NCBI GenBank assembly: GCA_947623455.1 | Contig: OX392527.1 | Span: forward strand, 48,404,401-48,468,400 | DNA: 64,000 nucleotides | From: Mimachlamys varia | Lineage: Eukaryota > Mollusca > Bivalvia > Pectinida > Pectinidae | Reading direction: 5' to 3' | In this document: positions 23,214 to 37,135 of the stretch, piece by piece | Layout of the letters: every line of letters begins with the position of its first letter | How positions within the stretch are numbered: position 1 is the stretch's first letter | Translations under genes and position numbers: made by a program | Notes under the pieces: generated by a model | What the model was told of the DNA's origin: nothing | Seen by the model: only the letters and a program-made list of their open reading frames with translations | The model's database searches: none

Positions 23214-26200
23214 ACAGACGTTCAATGAATAATTGAAAGCATTTGATTTTCATCTATACTGCACACCATAACCTGATTTCTTACAAAACACACAACTTAT
23301 TTTGTTTCGCAAGCAATTGACAAAATTACTTGTTTTATACGTGTGCTGGGATGCAATGAAGTCAATGGCAGATATGGTGTATTTGATGTAGCCCACGTGA
23401 AGTGAGTCAATAAAATGTACTATTATTTTGTAATCATATGAACAAAATTGATAATAGGTTTGTTATCTAAAATTAAATCAAAAGCTTAATCGATTTGAAC
23501 AGTAAAAATAAATAAACATAAACTAATAACTGAACGCTCAAACTTACATTGTAACTAGCTCTGTACAAAAGTTAACTGCGTTACCATTCGGCTAAATCAG
23601 ACATAGTTCATTGATGAAATGTAAACGATTTTGACCAACGTAACACCAGTCGCAGTTTAAAAAAACTTAATCAATCACATCTATCATTTTTTTTAAACAT
23701 TTCCCAAAGGAGGACCACTTTCCCGAAATACAATTCCTTTTTGTATATAACAGAAGAAAAACAAATATTCAAAAGTTGGACATAAAAAGGTATACACGAT
23801 CGAGTTCCTACCGTGTTAGCTGGATTCAATTCAATTCTGGAAGCCGGTGTGGCGATAAAGCTGCAATTACTTTTTTTCTTGTCGGGGTAGAGTACTAGTG
23901 ATGATAGATGAAACATAACCAGTCTAACTCCGCCCCCTGTCAGCCCCGACATGTTCAATCATATGAAAAAATATCATGCACATGCGTGATTACATCTTAT
24001 TATTGATTTCACGTTTACTAGTGCTTCTGTAATGCTTGACGTAATAATTTAGCGGGTATAGGCATTTATCTGAAAACAGATTTTGTTGTGTGTAACATCA
24101 TCTTTTTATGCTTTTTTCTTTCAGTTAAACTGATAGACATCGGTAAAGAAGGTTGGCTATCTGTCAATGAACCACTGTATGGAACACAATGCTGATCCAT
24201 ACCAACACACTGTTATAAACCCCAAATTGTGGAACAAACACATACCTTAAATTCTTCAGAAAATCTTCAATGAAAAAGAGGCCCAAAGGTTCTGCATCGC
24301 TCAGTTGTTATTTTATAAACGTTTAAGCTAAAACGTGAACCAAGAATGGAAATATTTAACAAGTCTAACTAAGACTTTAAAATAAATACTGTACATGTAC
24401 CTATACTGACATCCTCGATATATATATAAAACTGAAGGCATGCTCAGGTAAGAAAAGAAACCCTGACCAATCGCTAGGCTGCATGTCCATTCTTAGAAGA
24501 TTACAAAGGAACCGCGACCGACTTCAGACTACTGATTGTTGCTTGTTATTCCAAATAACACGGTATTAAGACTTTTACCGAAGTAACCTTTGAAATCCAC
24601 AAAACAAATCACTGAATATTTAAGCGTCAACAAAACCATGATCAGAACTCAAAATCGAATAATTCTGAGGCAACTTTTAAACAAAAGCAATATTTACACG
24701 AAGACTCTTGAAAAAAGGTATAAAAATTAAGACCAGGTGTTCCAAAGCCATTCAGTTAATTAAACTAATTTGGTAGCCCTAAATCCCAACTATCATCAAA
24801 CTGTGGTCCTTGATCGTTTCAGTATTTAAGATCACTTTGAAGCCTGATACCTTGGATATCATGAAAGGTAATTTATAAGAATATTATTGATGTCAAAAAA
24901 TAGCAAGTACTGTTTTTGTAACTGAAGACCCCCAAGTAGTCCCTCAAATGCCCCTGCAGTAATCAATCAAGTTTTTGTGCCGAGATTTGTCTTTATAGGT
25001 TGAGTTGTTGAAATAAAACAATATCTCAATCTAGCCTTAGGGCGGCCCTTTTGTCAGTTCAGAAAATCGATGACACAATTAGGTTTTCGATGTCAGGCAA
25101 CCCCTTCATAGCAATTTCAATCAAAATCTAACAGATTAATCAGAAGCCTACTTTCGGCAGTCATTTTTTTAAACAGAAAATGAATCACTCCATTGTGTTT
25201 TTGATGCAAGACATCCCCTCTATACCATTTTCTATGAAATTCACACATTCCTTAATTTCAGAAGCCTCCTTTCCACTGCATTTTGCTTAATAAGAAAAGT
25301 TAACCTCAGCATTGTGTTTCTGGTGTTAGACATCCCTAATTTACCGATTTTCATCAAAATCTGATAATATCTAAATTTCAAACAATCAGAAGCCTTAATT
25401 TGGCAGACATTTTGTTTCAAATGTCATTTTTTTGTTAAGTTGCCTAAGAAACTGTCATATACATGTCTTGTGCACGAATTTTTACCCCAATACTTTGTAT
25501 AGAACAAAAGTTTTCAGCAGAAAATTACCCTGCACTCACAATTACACATGGTCCCTAACATACCTGTGAAGTTTCACTTGAATCGGTTTACAGGTTTATG
25601 AGGAGTTGTCTGGATAAAATACCGTTTACCCCCAAAAACTCGAATTATAGTGACCTCGTCATGTTTTGTTGAAATTCCATAAATAGCTTAGGATGAGTAG
25701 CCGGTGCATCGCTGTAACTACAGACGGAGGGACAGACAGACAGACAGCCTGATTCCAGTAAACCCTCCCAACCAAACTTTGTTGCAAGGGTATTAATATG
25801 TGAAATTATGCTTAAGAAAATAAGCTGCATTTCTAAGTACAGCTGTACCTGAGTAATAATAGGCAAAATCACAATACATAATGTTTATTGACAGAGGCGC
25901 TTATGTAACACAGATGGTTCCAGGTCTCTATTATCACCTACTGACGAGTAAATGTAGGTATATTGATTTTGTTTCCTAGACAAACATATCATCGTAGTCT
26001 ATTTTTACATTAATGATTTGTATAATGAGACAAATATACAACCAAATGACATCATTTGAAGTCACTACTAATAAACGTGCACAGGTAATTATCTTGAAAT
26101 ACCTCCTGCAGTCCCAGTAGCATACAGTTGAGTGTAAACTAAATGTTATACAAAGTGCACTCCGTTTGGAGGGGCCACATTCATATAATACTTTACATTG

Positions 26201-26880
26201 TAGATAAAACAGCAAATATTAATTTTATAAATAAATAAACCTTTTGTTCTGTTACAGTTACCTCCCTTTATTCAATCAAATTACAGGCCTGGGGGTCATC
26301 CCCTCCATTGGTACAATTGTGAATCCCTACCTCCCATGAATGTTTCCAACAAATTATGATTGATATCCAGTGCATAGTTATAGAGAAGAAGTTATTTATA
26401 ACAGCAATATGGTCAAATAAACCCCTTTTGGCCCCGTCCCTCAGCCCCTGGGGTAGTGAGTGTCAGCCAAACCATGAGTACAATTTTCAAACCCCACTTC
26501 CTAGGTATGCTACCAGTGAAATATGGTTGGTATCCATTGTTTGGTTTTGGAGAAGTTGATTAAACCAATATAGCAAAATAATCTTTTTGGTCCCGCCTCT
26601 CAGCGGTACAATTTTGAATCCTAAACACATAGGGATGCTTCCTGCCAAATAAGGTTGATTACCAATCAATGTTTATGGAGAAGAAGCCCTTAAAGAATTG
26701 TCCATGGACGACGGATGGACAATGAACGCCACAGAATGGCATATAAGCTCACCTTGTCCTTCAGGCCAGGTGAGCTAACACGGAATCCCAGAGGGACCTT
26801 GGCACCCACCATTGATGAATTTTCATGTATGTATTTAATCTTAGTTCTATAAATTTCTCTTGAAAATTAAATAGTTAAGA
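23214..26880. other. Non-coding; one dispersed repeat, no gene
   Basis: 24435-24530 resembles the interior of the element at 33062-33362 ('GATTACAAAGGAACCGCGA' in both). A stretch at 23671-23958 is open on the minus strand for 95 codons but I recognise no family and see no supporting splice structure. 25734-25748 has a short GACA run. 26695-26780 ends with 'CCAGGTGAGCTAAC', a common boundary of bivalve repeat arrays. Confidence 0.4.
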
Positions 26881-26929
26881 GAAGCTGGTCTCTTGTCAGT
26901 TTTGTTTTTCTGATCAGTTCCAGATTCCA

Positions 26930-27790
26930 AATCCATCTTGTATTTCTTAAACGAGAGGAACCTATATCAGTCCATCAAGAATTTCTCAAGAAATAGTGAT
27001 AACAAGCTTTAAATGGTGAAATCCAAGATGGCTGCCATTGAGTCATTTTGTTCTTCCAATCAGACTCAAAATCAAAAGGGCACAATTAGGAATCAACATA
27101 TGAAATTTGAGTAAGATCCATCAAATATTCTAGCAATAACAAACTTTCATTACAAAATCCAAGATGGTCGCCTTTCAGCCATTTTGTTTCATATCAGACC
27201 CAAAATCGATCAGCACAACAAGGCACCAAGGGGAACCAACATATGCAATTTAAGTAAGATCCATTCAGTACTTCTTAAGAAATAGCTTTCAAAATCTTTC
27301 AATCATACCCAAAATCAAAAGGGCACAACTAGGGACCAAGAGGGAATTAAATATGAAATTTTAATAAGATCCATACAGTACTTCTCACAAAGTAGCGATA
27401 ACAAACTTTTATTTCAAAATCAATGATGATCCCCGTCCGCCATTTTGTTTTTCCTATCATGCAGTCCCAAAATTAAAATTGCGCAACTAGGGACAAAGGG
27501 GAATTTCCTTCATATGCAATTTGAGAACTTCAGTACAAGAAATAGATATAACAAGCTTTCAATGGCAAAATCAAAGAAGGCCACCTTCCAGCCATTTTGT
27601 TTTTCTGATCAGTCCCGAAATCAAAAGGGCACAACTAGGGACCAAGCGGAACCTACATATGCAATTTGAGAAAGATCCTTTCAGTACTTCTCAAGAAATA
27701 GCGCACCATCTGATGACGATGGGCTTAAAATGTATAACTTGTTTATCGATGGACGACGCAGGATGATGGACAAAGACGATTAGAATAGGT
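26930..27790. repeat. Diverged tandem array, unit about 130-150 bp
   Basis: About six units, each with variants of 'AAATAGCGATAACAAACTTT', 'AAAATCCAAGATGGCTGCC', 'GCCATTTTGTTTTTC', 'AAAATCAAAAGGGCACAACTA' and 'GGGACCAA.GGGAA..A'. Units have diverged substantially. Similar arrays are widespread in bivalve genomes as far as I recall. No coding function. Confidence 0.8.
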
Positions 27791-28185
27791 CACTTGAGAC
27801 TTGGTCTCATGATCAGCAGACAAAGACAATTGAACACATTATATACAATGGTTTAGTGACTTTTGCAGGTTTTATTTACCTCAATCTGACATAACTTACA
27901 ACATGAATCGATACATCGTCTCTCACATAAGCAGAACACATGATACTATATATCATTAACAAAGGAAATCGGCAATGTATTGCAGTTTAATATTTCCATG
28001 ATAATAATAATGACATAAGACAAAAGTAAAATTTAACAATAAAACATACCCCCCCCCCCCCCTCCCTACGTCACAATGCCTGGTTAAATGTACCACATGT
28101 GCCAGGAGTAAGATAATGTACAATTTAATGTACTGTATATAATTAACATTCAAACTGGTTTTCCCTTAGAAAACATGTCAACTTA

Positions 28186-28262
28186 CACACCCCTGAGGAT
28201 ACATTTGAACTCTTCCAATTCAAAAGCTGGAATAGTTCGTTATGAAACTTCAGGGGTGATGT
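28186..28262. repeat. Palindromic short element (family P), copy 1
   Basis: Starts CACCCCTGAGG and ends CTTCAGGGGTGATG, with 'TTTGAACTCTTCCAATTCAA' inside; the whole unit is an imperfect palindrome of about 80 bp. At least eight copies occur in this window. Confidence 0.85.
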
Positions 28263-29774
28263 TTACCGGAAGCAATCTTAACAAGGAGATGAGCCCATTG
28301 ACAGCTATTGGTGAATATGAACAGCTCAAAAACACTGGATGTCATAGTTTATTGTCAAATACTGGGACGAATGAATTAATGATCGCCAGTTCAATTACTT
28401 TTATTTCTTATCACTGTAGATCATAATGAACTCGTCCAGATCAAAGCTTGGCGGAGTCTACTGAAGCAAAAAAGGGCTGGAAGGATTAGACGATAGACAG
28501 ACATGGAAGTGTAATATGAACGAACACTTGGTCCGGTAGTTAATCCTATTATATACTGCAGAACGTACATTGGTTCTATGGGGATTCGCCCCTGCTGATA
28601 ATTATACATGGTATGTAACGGATATATCTGAGAATTATCTACCAGTTCTGAGGCATAGCACGACTGCATCCTGTAATTTTTAATTAATATTGAACAACTC
28701 TAAATGACTAGAAATTTAAAATTCGAAGAAACCATAATCATATTTAGTTAAGTTGATAACTTCACATACTTTCCTGATTATTTCAATGCTTAAACCTTTC
28801 AATAATTTTGAAGTGTCTGCAGGAACTTGAAATATCTGAAATATTTCGAGATAAACTTCATGCACAGACAATTTCACTCTTAACACCCCAGGGGTTATGC
28901 TGACACTTGATCTCTATACAGAGCGCAATTGAGCTTAACCCCTTGAGGATCGAAGATGAGACAATTTATGTAACACCAACATCTTCCGAAGAGACAATTT
29001 ATGTAACACCAACATCTTCCGAACGATACAGGACAAGATTATCTGCCTCAATTAACTGAGGTACCAGTTATCTTATTCTGATTAAAAAGCAATGGAAGCA
29101 AAAATACTTGTATACAAAAACATGATATAGTGGTGTGAATACATGTTCGGTCATAGATTAGAAAATTGAAATCTATTATGCGAATAATTTAATGTTCTAG
29201 TGAACACACACAGACACATCCTAGAAACTAAACAACTGTGCTTGGTCCACTCCCTAACATATTACATTTCAAAATAAAAATGAACGAGGACAAGCTAAAC
29301 AGCGGTATGTACAATCTTTTCTTCCATGTTGGTCCAAGATTAATTACAAATGTTTCAAGTTATATGAACATAAATGCAGCGAGAAAAACAGTCGGACCGA
29401 CAATGGAGCCATGATAACACAGAGAGGTGGTTAGGATGAATAACCCGTTTCTTGCAAAATTAATAAACAGCAACATTATCTAGTTTAAAAACAGGAAAAC
29501 CTTAGTAAAATGCCTCACCTTTCATTTGAAACCTTGCCTACCACCAACATTGTATAAAGGTCCTTTTTTGAGAGATCCTTAACTCATTCTCAGCTGCAGA
29601 AATATTTGAACATTATAGAATCTCATGAGTGAATGAGTTAAAATATGTTTCCCCCAATTTATTGCCAAACCTCTTTAAATTGCCATTTTTTTCCTGAACG
29701 AATGGTGGCAGTAAAACAAGTTTGTAATGTATATCACTCAGCAGTATCAATATTATTGAATGGGAACACAAAAT
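28263..29774. repeat. Non-coding; perfect 33-bp tandem duplication at 28958-29023
   Basis: The unit starting GAGACAATTTATGTAACACC occurs twice in direct succession (28958-28990, 28991-29023) without mismatch. A degenerate terminus like family P ('GTGAATGAGTTAAAA') is at about 29630. No gene seen. Confidence 0.7.
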
Positions 29775-30018
29775 AATTTTAAGAATAACAAACAATCCCA
29801 GAGGGATCTTGATGCCCACCATTAATGATCTTCACTTGTTTTAGCAGAACTGTTTAAGGATAGATGGCTGACAGACCACGGAATAAGAAAGATTTTAATT
29901 TTAAGAATAACAAACAATCCCAGAGGGATCTTGATGCCCACCATTAATGATCTTCACTTGTTTTAGCAGAACTGATTAAGGACAGATGGCTGACAAGCAA
30001 CGGAATAAGAAAGATTTC
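29775..30018. repeat. 122-bp tandem duplication
   Basis: Units 29775-29896 and 29897-30018 are almost identical ('AACAATCCCAGAGGGATCTT' in both) with only a few substitutions, so the duplication is recent. Confidence 0.92.
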
Positions 30019-31611
30019 AATTAGTACATTAACAATCTTAGGTAAGAATTATTGCTCATAAAACTGAATGCAACGTATTATAAAAATTAAACTAGCAATG
30101 CTCTAACAATTTAAAGCTTAAGTTCAGAATTAAGCCCACCTTGTACAATTATGTAAGCTGGAATCACAGTACATTAGAAAAATTGATCAGTTTATTTGGT
30201 TTATTTTATAATATGTCCTATTAACAGCCAGGGTCATTTAAGGACATGCCAGGTTTTACTAGGTGGAGGAAAGCCAGAGTACCCGAAGAAAAACCACCAA
30301 CATACAGTCAGTACCTGGCAACTGAAATCGATTAGATTCACATTGAAATATTTACAGTCTACACTGACATTCACTTGATAACCATTGTCCTGCAAACTAG
30401 AGTTATTTTCCAGTAACTATACTTGAGAATTGTCAGGTTTACACAATTTACCTTGTGCTCCATTGGATTTATGATCTCATAAACTTCACAAAATAAAACA
30501 TTAATCCTTAAATATTACCACTTAAAACAAACCATTGTATGCCTAATATTATCACATGATTATATAGCTATAGGTTCATATGTTTTTACTGTACTATTAT
30601 GCTCACCAGTGATCGAATGTCAATTTACTGCTGTCCGCTAGGGAAGTGTATAATACTAGCTAGTATCACTGTCAATACTGTAAATATATAAAAGACTGGA
30701 AATAAGAGGAAACTGAAACCAAGTAACTCTTTTACTCCCGAAAACAGAATAGGTCTTTTTGAAATTTCAGTTGTTAGATAAGTATATAAAACTCGGAGAG
30801 TTTGATTTCTTTACCACTGAAGTTAATCTAGATCGGTGTAAATCATTTTATTTTCCAGAGCAATAACTTTTCACGATGAGCCACAAGGGGAATAACTTGT
30901 GAATTTGTTTTAATCTTTTGTAAGGTTTGAATTATATAATAGATTACTATCAAAAGAATGTAGATCGAAATCAATAAAGCATATTTACAACAGTCAAATC
31001 AATAATTAGTGAAGTACATACTAGAGATCTCCCTCATATCAAATTTCAAATGAGGGAGAAAGTACTTGAAATGCGACTGAAACTGCATTGCTCAATTTGC
31101 GTTTTCCTTTTCATGTATCAAAATAATTTCAGAACCCTGTTATGGTCATTACACATACCCTGCAGTAGCTCGGATATCATTTGACCACTGGATGTAGATT
31201 TTGAGTTTGTGCGAGTTTACATCAGGGAGATTTTGGGGGAGATTTGTAGAATTTTGTCAAAATGACGGAGGGTTAAAAGGTATTGAAGTGATATCGAACC
31301 ATACACCTCAGAATGAAGTGATTTACATATGTAAAGCATTCACTCCTCATATTTAAAATAGACTTGTCCCAGATTTTGACTTGGTAAGGTTCAAATGTGA
31401 CATTAGGGTTAAATAGATAATTGTGTTGTACAAGAGTGCATAAATACAATTGTATTGCTAACTAAATGGATGTGATATACGTGTAGACATGATTAAATAT
31501 ATGGGAAACATAAACCAAATCAATACACAAATCATTGGAGATCGAATCACAGAAAATGTTTTGTATCTTATTACCCCGTTTCAATAATATATATGGCTTG
31601 TAATTACATAA
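30019..31611. other. Non-coding, nothing recognised
   Basis: AT-rich sequence without an open frame of recognisable family, RNA gene or clear repeat structure. Confidence 0.4.
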
Positions 31612-31699
31612 AACTCATTCACCCCTTGACGACACATTTGAACTCTTCCGATTTAAAACTTGGCATAGTTCATTATGGAATTTCAGGAGTAAATGAGTT
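31612..31699. repeat. Palindromic short element (family P), copy 2
   Basis: ACTCATTCACCCCTTGA at the left and CAGGAGTAAATGAGTTC at the right form the terminal inverted repeat. The inner block is 'TTTGAACTCTTCCGAT'. Confidence 0.85.
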
Positions 31700-33061
31700 C
31701 AACATAATTTCAATATATTTAATTTTATATTGCACATGACGATAAAATTATTGTCAGTAATGGACCTCGCCAAGAGAGATGTACACAAGACATTTAATCT
31801 CTGACTGCCAAGTCCTAACCTAACACCAGGTGGAGCTAACTTGAGGTGGGAGGGTGTGAGTTAATCAGTCAGCTACAGACAACACATACAAACTTTTAAT
31901 GTCTCCGTTTTGACACCATGTCACAATATTGCATACTGTGTAGGACCAACACACACAACGATTACCTAGCTTTAAGTCCATTTCTAAAAGAAATATTAAT
32001 ACATAATCGTATAGGTAGTACATAATACCTTATTCCGGAATGATACAGTTCACAAGTGTCTTCTTTTACTGACGGGCATTAAATGATGCATTAGATATAA
32101 ATAGATACAAAAACTATCCAACCCCCTTTCCCAAAACATAAGATACACAAAACACCCTCAACTTCCCAGTAAGTAAGATGGAAAACATAGCCATCCCAAA
32201 CAATGCATAGGGAACCCATTCCTTAGCCCAAAATATTATCAACAGCATCATCATTTGGAGGGAAAAAGGAATGATTGTTTTGATTAACACAACACAGGTT
32301 TTTTTTTTTGTATCTATCATAAATATTGCTGTATATTGTAAAGCTATATACATGTACAGCATAGAACCACATGTCATCTTAATGGATCCAGATATAAAAT
32401 GTATATCATCTAACTACGTTGAACTTCAAACTAAGCCCAATAAGTGCACAGCCTCAAACTCGGCCTGAACTTTGACTTCCAAAAAATGCCAAAGTTCTTC
32501 ATGCGTTCGGCCCACTTAAATACTGTAGTAGATACCCCTCCATTTTGAAATTTTATATATTTTCTCGGCATATATTTTGTTTTATTTCAGGTATTGTAAA
32601 AGCCAATAATGGGTTCATTAAATAGGCTAGCTAAGATGCTTTTAAGTGGTGGTTGGGAGGGCTGAGGTTTGGGGTGGGGAAGGAAGATAAGGTAAAGGGT
32701 GAATACAATATCAACTCATATAGAGCCGGAAATAAACCTTGACCAGCATTCTATCAATTGTTGACAATGCACATACTTTTGCAGCTCCTTATTTTAAGAA
32801 TGAAATCATTCAATCTATATTAGGTTCAGACTTACAGCTAACAAAACATTATACATCAAAACAAAAAAGTTAATCTTGGGTTCGGTCATACTACATGCAT
32901 TGTAGAAAATAAAGAACACTGGAAACCTATATAATTATCCTGAAACCGCCAGCGAGATTTCTGATCACAATGCCAATATGGCAGATGTACCGGGGCGCTA
33001 TGTTAGAGGTTACCATTAACATAGCTCGTGTACCAGTGAAATCATCCTTGATATCCAGGGC
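31700..33061. other. Non-coding, nothing recognised
   Basis: No coding exon, RNA gene or structured repeat could be supported. Contains simple T and A runs only. Confidence 0.4.
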
Positions 33062-33362
33062 TTACGATCACCTATATGCTCTCTCCACCCCTGGAATATG
33101 TCAAGGCAAAAATGAAGGCACGCTCAGGTAAAAATAAAACTGACCAATCGTTAAACTGTATGTCTGTCCTTTAAAGATTACAAAGGAACCGCGATGGACT
33201 TCAAAGCCTGCCAATTTTTACCGTTCTGTGACCACGTGATTCTTTTGATGTACATCAAAGGGTCAATCAAGTCTTCTTGCCTCATCAACAAGGTGGCACA
33301 AACAAAGCCTTCAGTTCTACCATGACATATTCCAGGGGTGGAGAGAGCGTAGGTGATCGTAA
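33062..33362. mobile_element. 301-bp MITE with about 40-bp terminal inverted repeats
   Basis: Left arm 33062-33103 and right arm 33323-33362 pair as inverted repeats ('CTCTCTCCACCCCTGGAATA' against 'TATTCCAGGGGTGGAGAGAG'). The interior matches 24435-24530. A TA target duplication is possible at both edges. Non-autonomous; no ORF. Confidence 0.85.
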
Positions 33363-35800
33363 TCTCTAGATATGGAGGATGTAGTGAAATGTGCTACACA
33401 CTGACAAACTCATGATCAGTTCCATCAAAATCTCTTCCTAATCAGCTACATACCAATAAACTCACAATTAGTTACGTGGGGTCCCTTTCTAGTCTATATC
33501 GGTGGAACGAAGATCCATCAGACATATCACTCCAGTATACCAGGTCCTTACAAAATACACTGCAGATTAATTTTCGGAGCGAATAGTTTGAGGGCTGCTT
33601 TACACTACAACATACTTCTTAAACTTACCAATCAAATACTGTAAAAGTGGAATTGTTTGCAGTGTGGAAATACTTTTGCTTGCATTAAAATGAATGACAC
33701 TGAATTTGCTATTTGAAAACAATTCATAAACCAAATACTTTTGAATACTGACTCTTGAAGTTGAAATATTGAATACAGTATGCAGTACTTTGCGGAGAAC
33801 ATTGGGATGCCAATACATGTACTAACATAACATTTTTGTAACTTTCATTTTACATCATAAACTTAGTAACAAACATTACACACTTTTTAAATACAGAAAT
33901 AGTTATATGCAGCTTCGCTTCAAATCTGAAAATTTTACAACATATTCCCACAGATTTCTTACACAATGGACCTTTCGACAATTGTGCGAATGAATATCGT
34001 GATAAAACTTTTAGAAATTTGTATAAATTCCATTTCACCGTTAATGTTATGGAAACAAATGTTGCCTCGGACACAGGGATACTATTCAAAGAGGGAAGGT
34101 CAAGGGTTTTTTCCCCCAATATAGAGTGATATGAATTAAAGGATTTTCTATTTGATAATACATGGTACAATATGCCTATAAAACACCAATATCATGTTTA
34201 TGATAAAACAGTAGATAAAGATAAAAACTCGTAACAGCATAATTATATTGTGCAAATATTTACCAATTAACATAGCAATGGACTATTATATATACACACA
34301 CACCGTTTCACATGTAAACAAATGGCAGTGGAATTTATCTTTAGTTTTAACATCAACAGTTTGATACGAGTTTTGGTGCTTCTGTACATTTGATAGAGGC
34401 CTGTTTCCACGACCAATAATACACTATGTTTATAATATTGTTATAGTACTAGAAACATTTACAGACAGTAATATACAGGGCAACAACAAGGAAAGATAAA
34501 ATATCACAGATAGCTATTGACAGAAACGTAAAAACTCTATACGCTAAATCTAGTATGGGTTATGATATTATATAAACCAGTTTCTGTATTACAACCTTGG
34601 CTTTGGTGCGGAAGTTTCTCTTAACGTGGCAATATACACACACTAATCTTATTTACAAGCAAGCACAACATGTACCTATACTATTGACCCATTGTTGGTT
34701 CCATTATCTCTATAACGTAATACATGTTTGATATTACTTCTCACTAAGTGTGAAGTTCCAACACTTGCATAATATTTATAGCTCAAATCTTCTTTTAGAA
34801 CTGTTTAATGATTTTTTTAAGGAAGTTACACCTAAAATGCCATACAAAAACACAATATCACAACACAGCTATAACAGTTTTAGGCGATGTCTTTGTACGT
34901 GATGATTTCAGACTAGGCCTCTATCTGGATCTACAGCTGTCCTAATACTCTCCCTAAACACAGTGTGACACAGGACCATAGACTTGGTCAAGTCCTAAAC
35001 TATTCTAGTCAGTAACAAATATGGGGACAATGGAGGCGAAAGTTAAATCTAGCTTGAACATTCATCATTTTATAATCATAATACAACATTTTGCATTTTA
35101 ACCCTTTTCCTCCATTTTAAATTATAGGGTGTTTTACCCTTTCATCACCGTAGACTGTAATGGACTAATCCCGATCAGTACCTGGGAGAGTCTACTTTAA
35201 GATACATAGGGGTAAACAAATCCCCTAATGATAATAAAGATCATTTCAACTTTTGCTTGATAATAAAAGAATCATCCAACTGGTTAAACCAAAATTTCCA
35301 AAAACTTCACAGCACATCAAGCAGACGACTAAAAATTAAAGCTGTTTAATTTGATATTACCATACAATGGTGACAGAATACTGCCAAATCTTGGTCCTAG
35401 TTGGACAGATCTGTTTCCTATTTCTCACTCAAACATAATTATATAACCAATATATCATCCTTAACAATATCATCAGCATTGCAAACTGGAACTGCTTATT
35501 CCTATAATAAAGTCAAAGAAATTAAAAAAAAAATTAACATTTTTTTTTAACATTAAATACAATAGCAATGGATCTCTAGCTAAATGAAATGTCTAAGCAT
35601 GGCTACTTTTTTGGTACTATATGACATTCGTATATCAAATGTAACGATGATTAGGCCCAGATTGCTTATCTGGGGAATGTGGAGTATAAATGAGTCTCAC
35701 ATAGTCCAGCACAGACAAATGGTGTATTGCACGTTAACAAATACCCTGCAGAGGAATGACTCACAGAATGATGCAATCCTATAACTAATGAAATGACTTG
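33363..35800. other. Non-coding, nothing recognised
   Basis: Two minus-strand open stretches (33600-33818, 33850-34170) lack any family signature or plausible splice context. AT-rich and otherwise featureless. Confidence 0.4.
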
Positions 35801-35887
35801 ACTCAATCACCCCTGAAGACATATTTGAACTCTTCCGATACAAAGGTTGGAATAGTTTATTATGAAATTTCAGGGGTAAATGAGTTA
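35801..35887. repeat. Palindromic short element (family P), copy 3
   Basis: ACTCAATCACCCCTGAAGAC at the left, TTTCAGGGGTAAATGAGTT at the right, inner 'TTTGAACTCTTCCGAT' and 'GGTTGGAATAGTT'. Best-preserved copy. Lies downstream of the WDFY3-like stop codon. Confidence 0.9.
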
Positions 35888-36746
35888 AACTATTCTACAA
35901 TGATGGTAATTTTTTTAATCCACAATGATAGATTCTCTGTCATTACTTGTATGCATGGATACATTTTTAATCTCATATTTATTAAACAAAGACATGTATA
36001 CAAAAGTTCTAATTTATACTAACTTATCCATCATGACAGAAGTTCCAGCACTCCGAGACAGGTGTAATGGATGGCCTATATATGCCTGACTACTGTGGCT
36101 AGTGGTTAAGACTACTTAACATATGACGTACATATTAATTTTGGCAATTTTTTCACCAAGCCTATGCAAATTCCTTCCTCTTCAACCTTTCATAATCTAC
36201 ATGTATGCTTTAAGTGAGTTTCCAAGGAGATGACTCTTGAATTGTTGGTAATGAACGAAAACATTTCCTCTTCTCTGCATGGTTTCTCCTCTCAAAACCT
36301 ATAACAATTGTAACTCAGCTGTGTGTATGAGTGGAGGAAGGGTCTCCAACACTGACGCTGTATAGCGGAGTCTCCACTTCACAAAAACTGCCTGGGCCTA
36401 GTTATTGGCATGGCCTTAATGATATAAGGATAAAGCCTGAAATTGTATTTTTTAAGCTTGGCCTGATTGTAGGTGTAGCCTGGCACTGCTTGATATGGCC
36501 ACATGTGTAACGAAAGGTGAGATTTGCAGTCATGGTTCAGGATATTGACTTATCGGTGTTGGCCTGGTCACTGCTGATCATCTCCTTATGGTTAGTAGGT
36601 GTAACTGAAGACTAAAAGGCAAGTCTTTATAAACCTGTACCAACTTGCAGATGTGGCCATAGCACTGACACATCCTCATATGAATCGTAGGTGTAACCTG
36701 AAGACTTGAAGAGACAACCAAAGACTGATATATAGACTTTTAAAAT

Positions 36747-37030
36747 GGCCTGATGCCTTGAAGGACTGGAGTACGACCTGCTGTTGGTAAAGGTTGTATG
36801 ACTTGATGCCTTGAAGGACTGGAGTACGACCTGCTGTTGGTAATGGTATCAGCCTGAAGGACTGGATTATGACTTGCTGTTGGTAATGGTATCAGCCTGA
36901 AGTACTGGATTATGACTTGCTGTTGGTAATGGTTGCATGGCCTGATGCCTTGAAGGACTGGAGTATGACTTGCTCTTGGTAATGGAATCAGCCTGAAGGA
37001 CTAGCTTATGACTTGCTGTTGGTAATGGTA
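36747..37030. repeat. Tandem repeat across the WDFY3-like stop codon and 3' UTR
   Basis: About six units of 43-55 bp with the core 'GACTTGCTGTTGGTAATGG' and 'GCCTGAAGGACTGGA'. The rightmost unit encodes the last residues ('DTITNSKS') and the stop at 37006-37008. The remaining units lie in the presumed 3' UTR, so the protein's C-terminus is itself the first repeat unit. Confidence 0.85.
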
Positions 37031-37135
37031 TCAGCTGCAGCCTGCTGGGCCTTGATAATGTTGTAACACGCCTGACACACTCGTACTGGTCTGAGGATCC
37101 GAAGGCGCCGAATCTCTGTCTCGTACTTACTACAT
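37006..37135 (-). CDS. WDFY3: WDFY3-like exon 30: end of FYVE finger and stop
   Basis: Acceptor TTTTCAG directly precedes 'CSKYETEIRRLRILRPVRVC', followed by 'QACYNIIKAQQAA' and stop at 37006. It supplies the last zinc-ligand cysteines of the FYVE domain, which binds phosphatidylinositol 3-phosphate on autophagic membranes. The joining phase (2) matches exon 29. The tail after 'QAC' is short and its last residues come from a tandem repeat. Confidence 0.92.

Noticed and set aside
23671..23958. 95-codon minus-strand open frame
   Set aside because: No recognisable domain and no splice context; could be repeat-derived, but I cannot support a gene.
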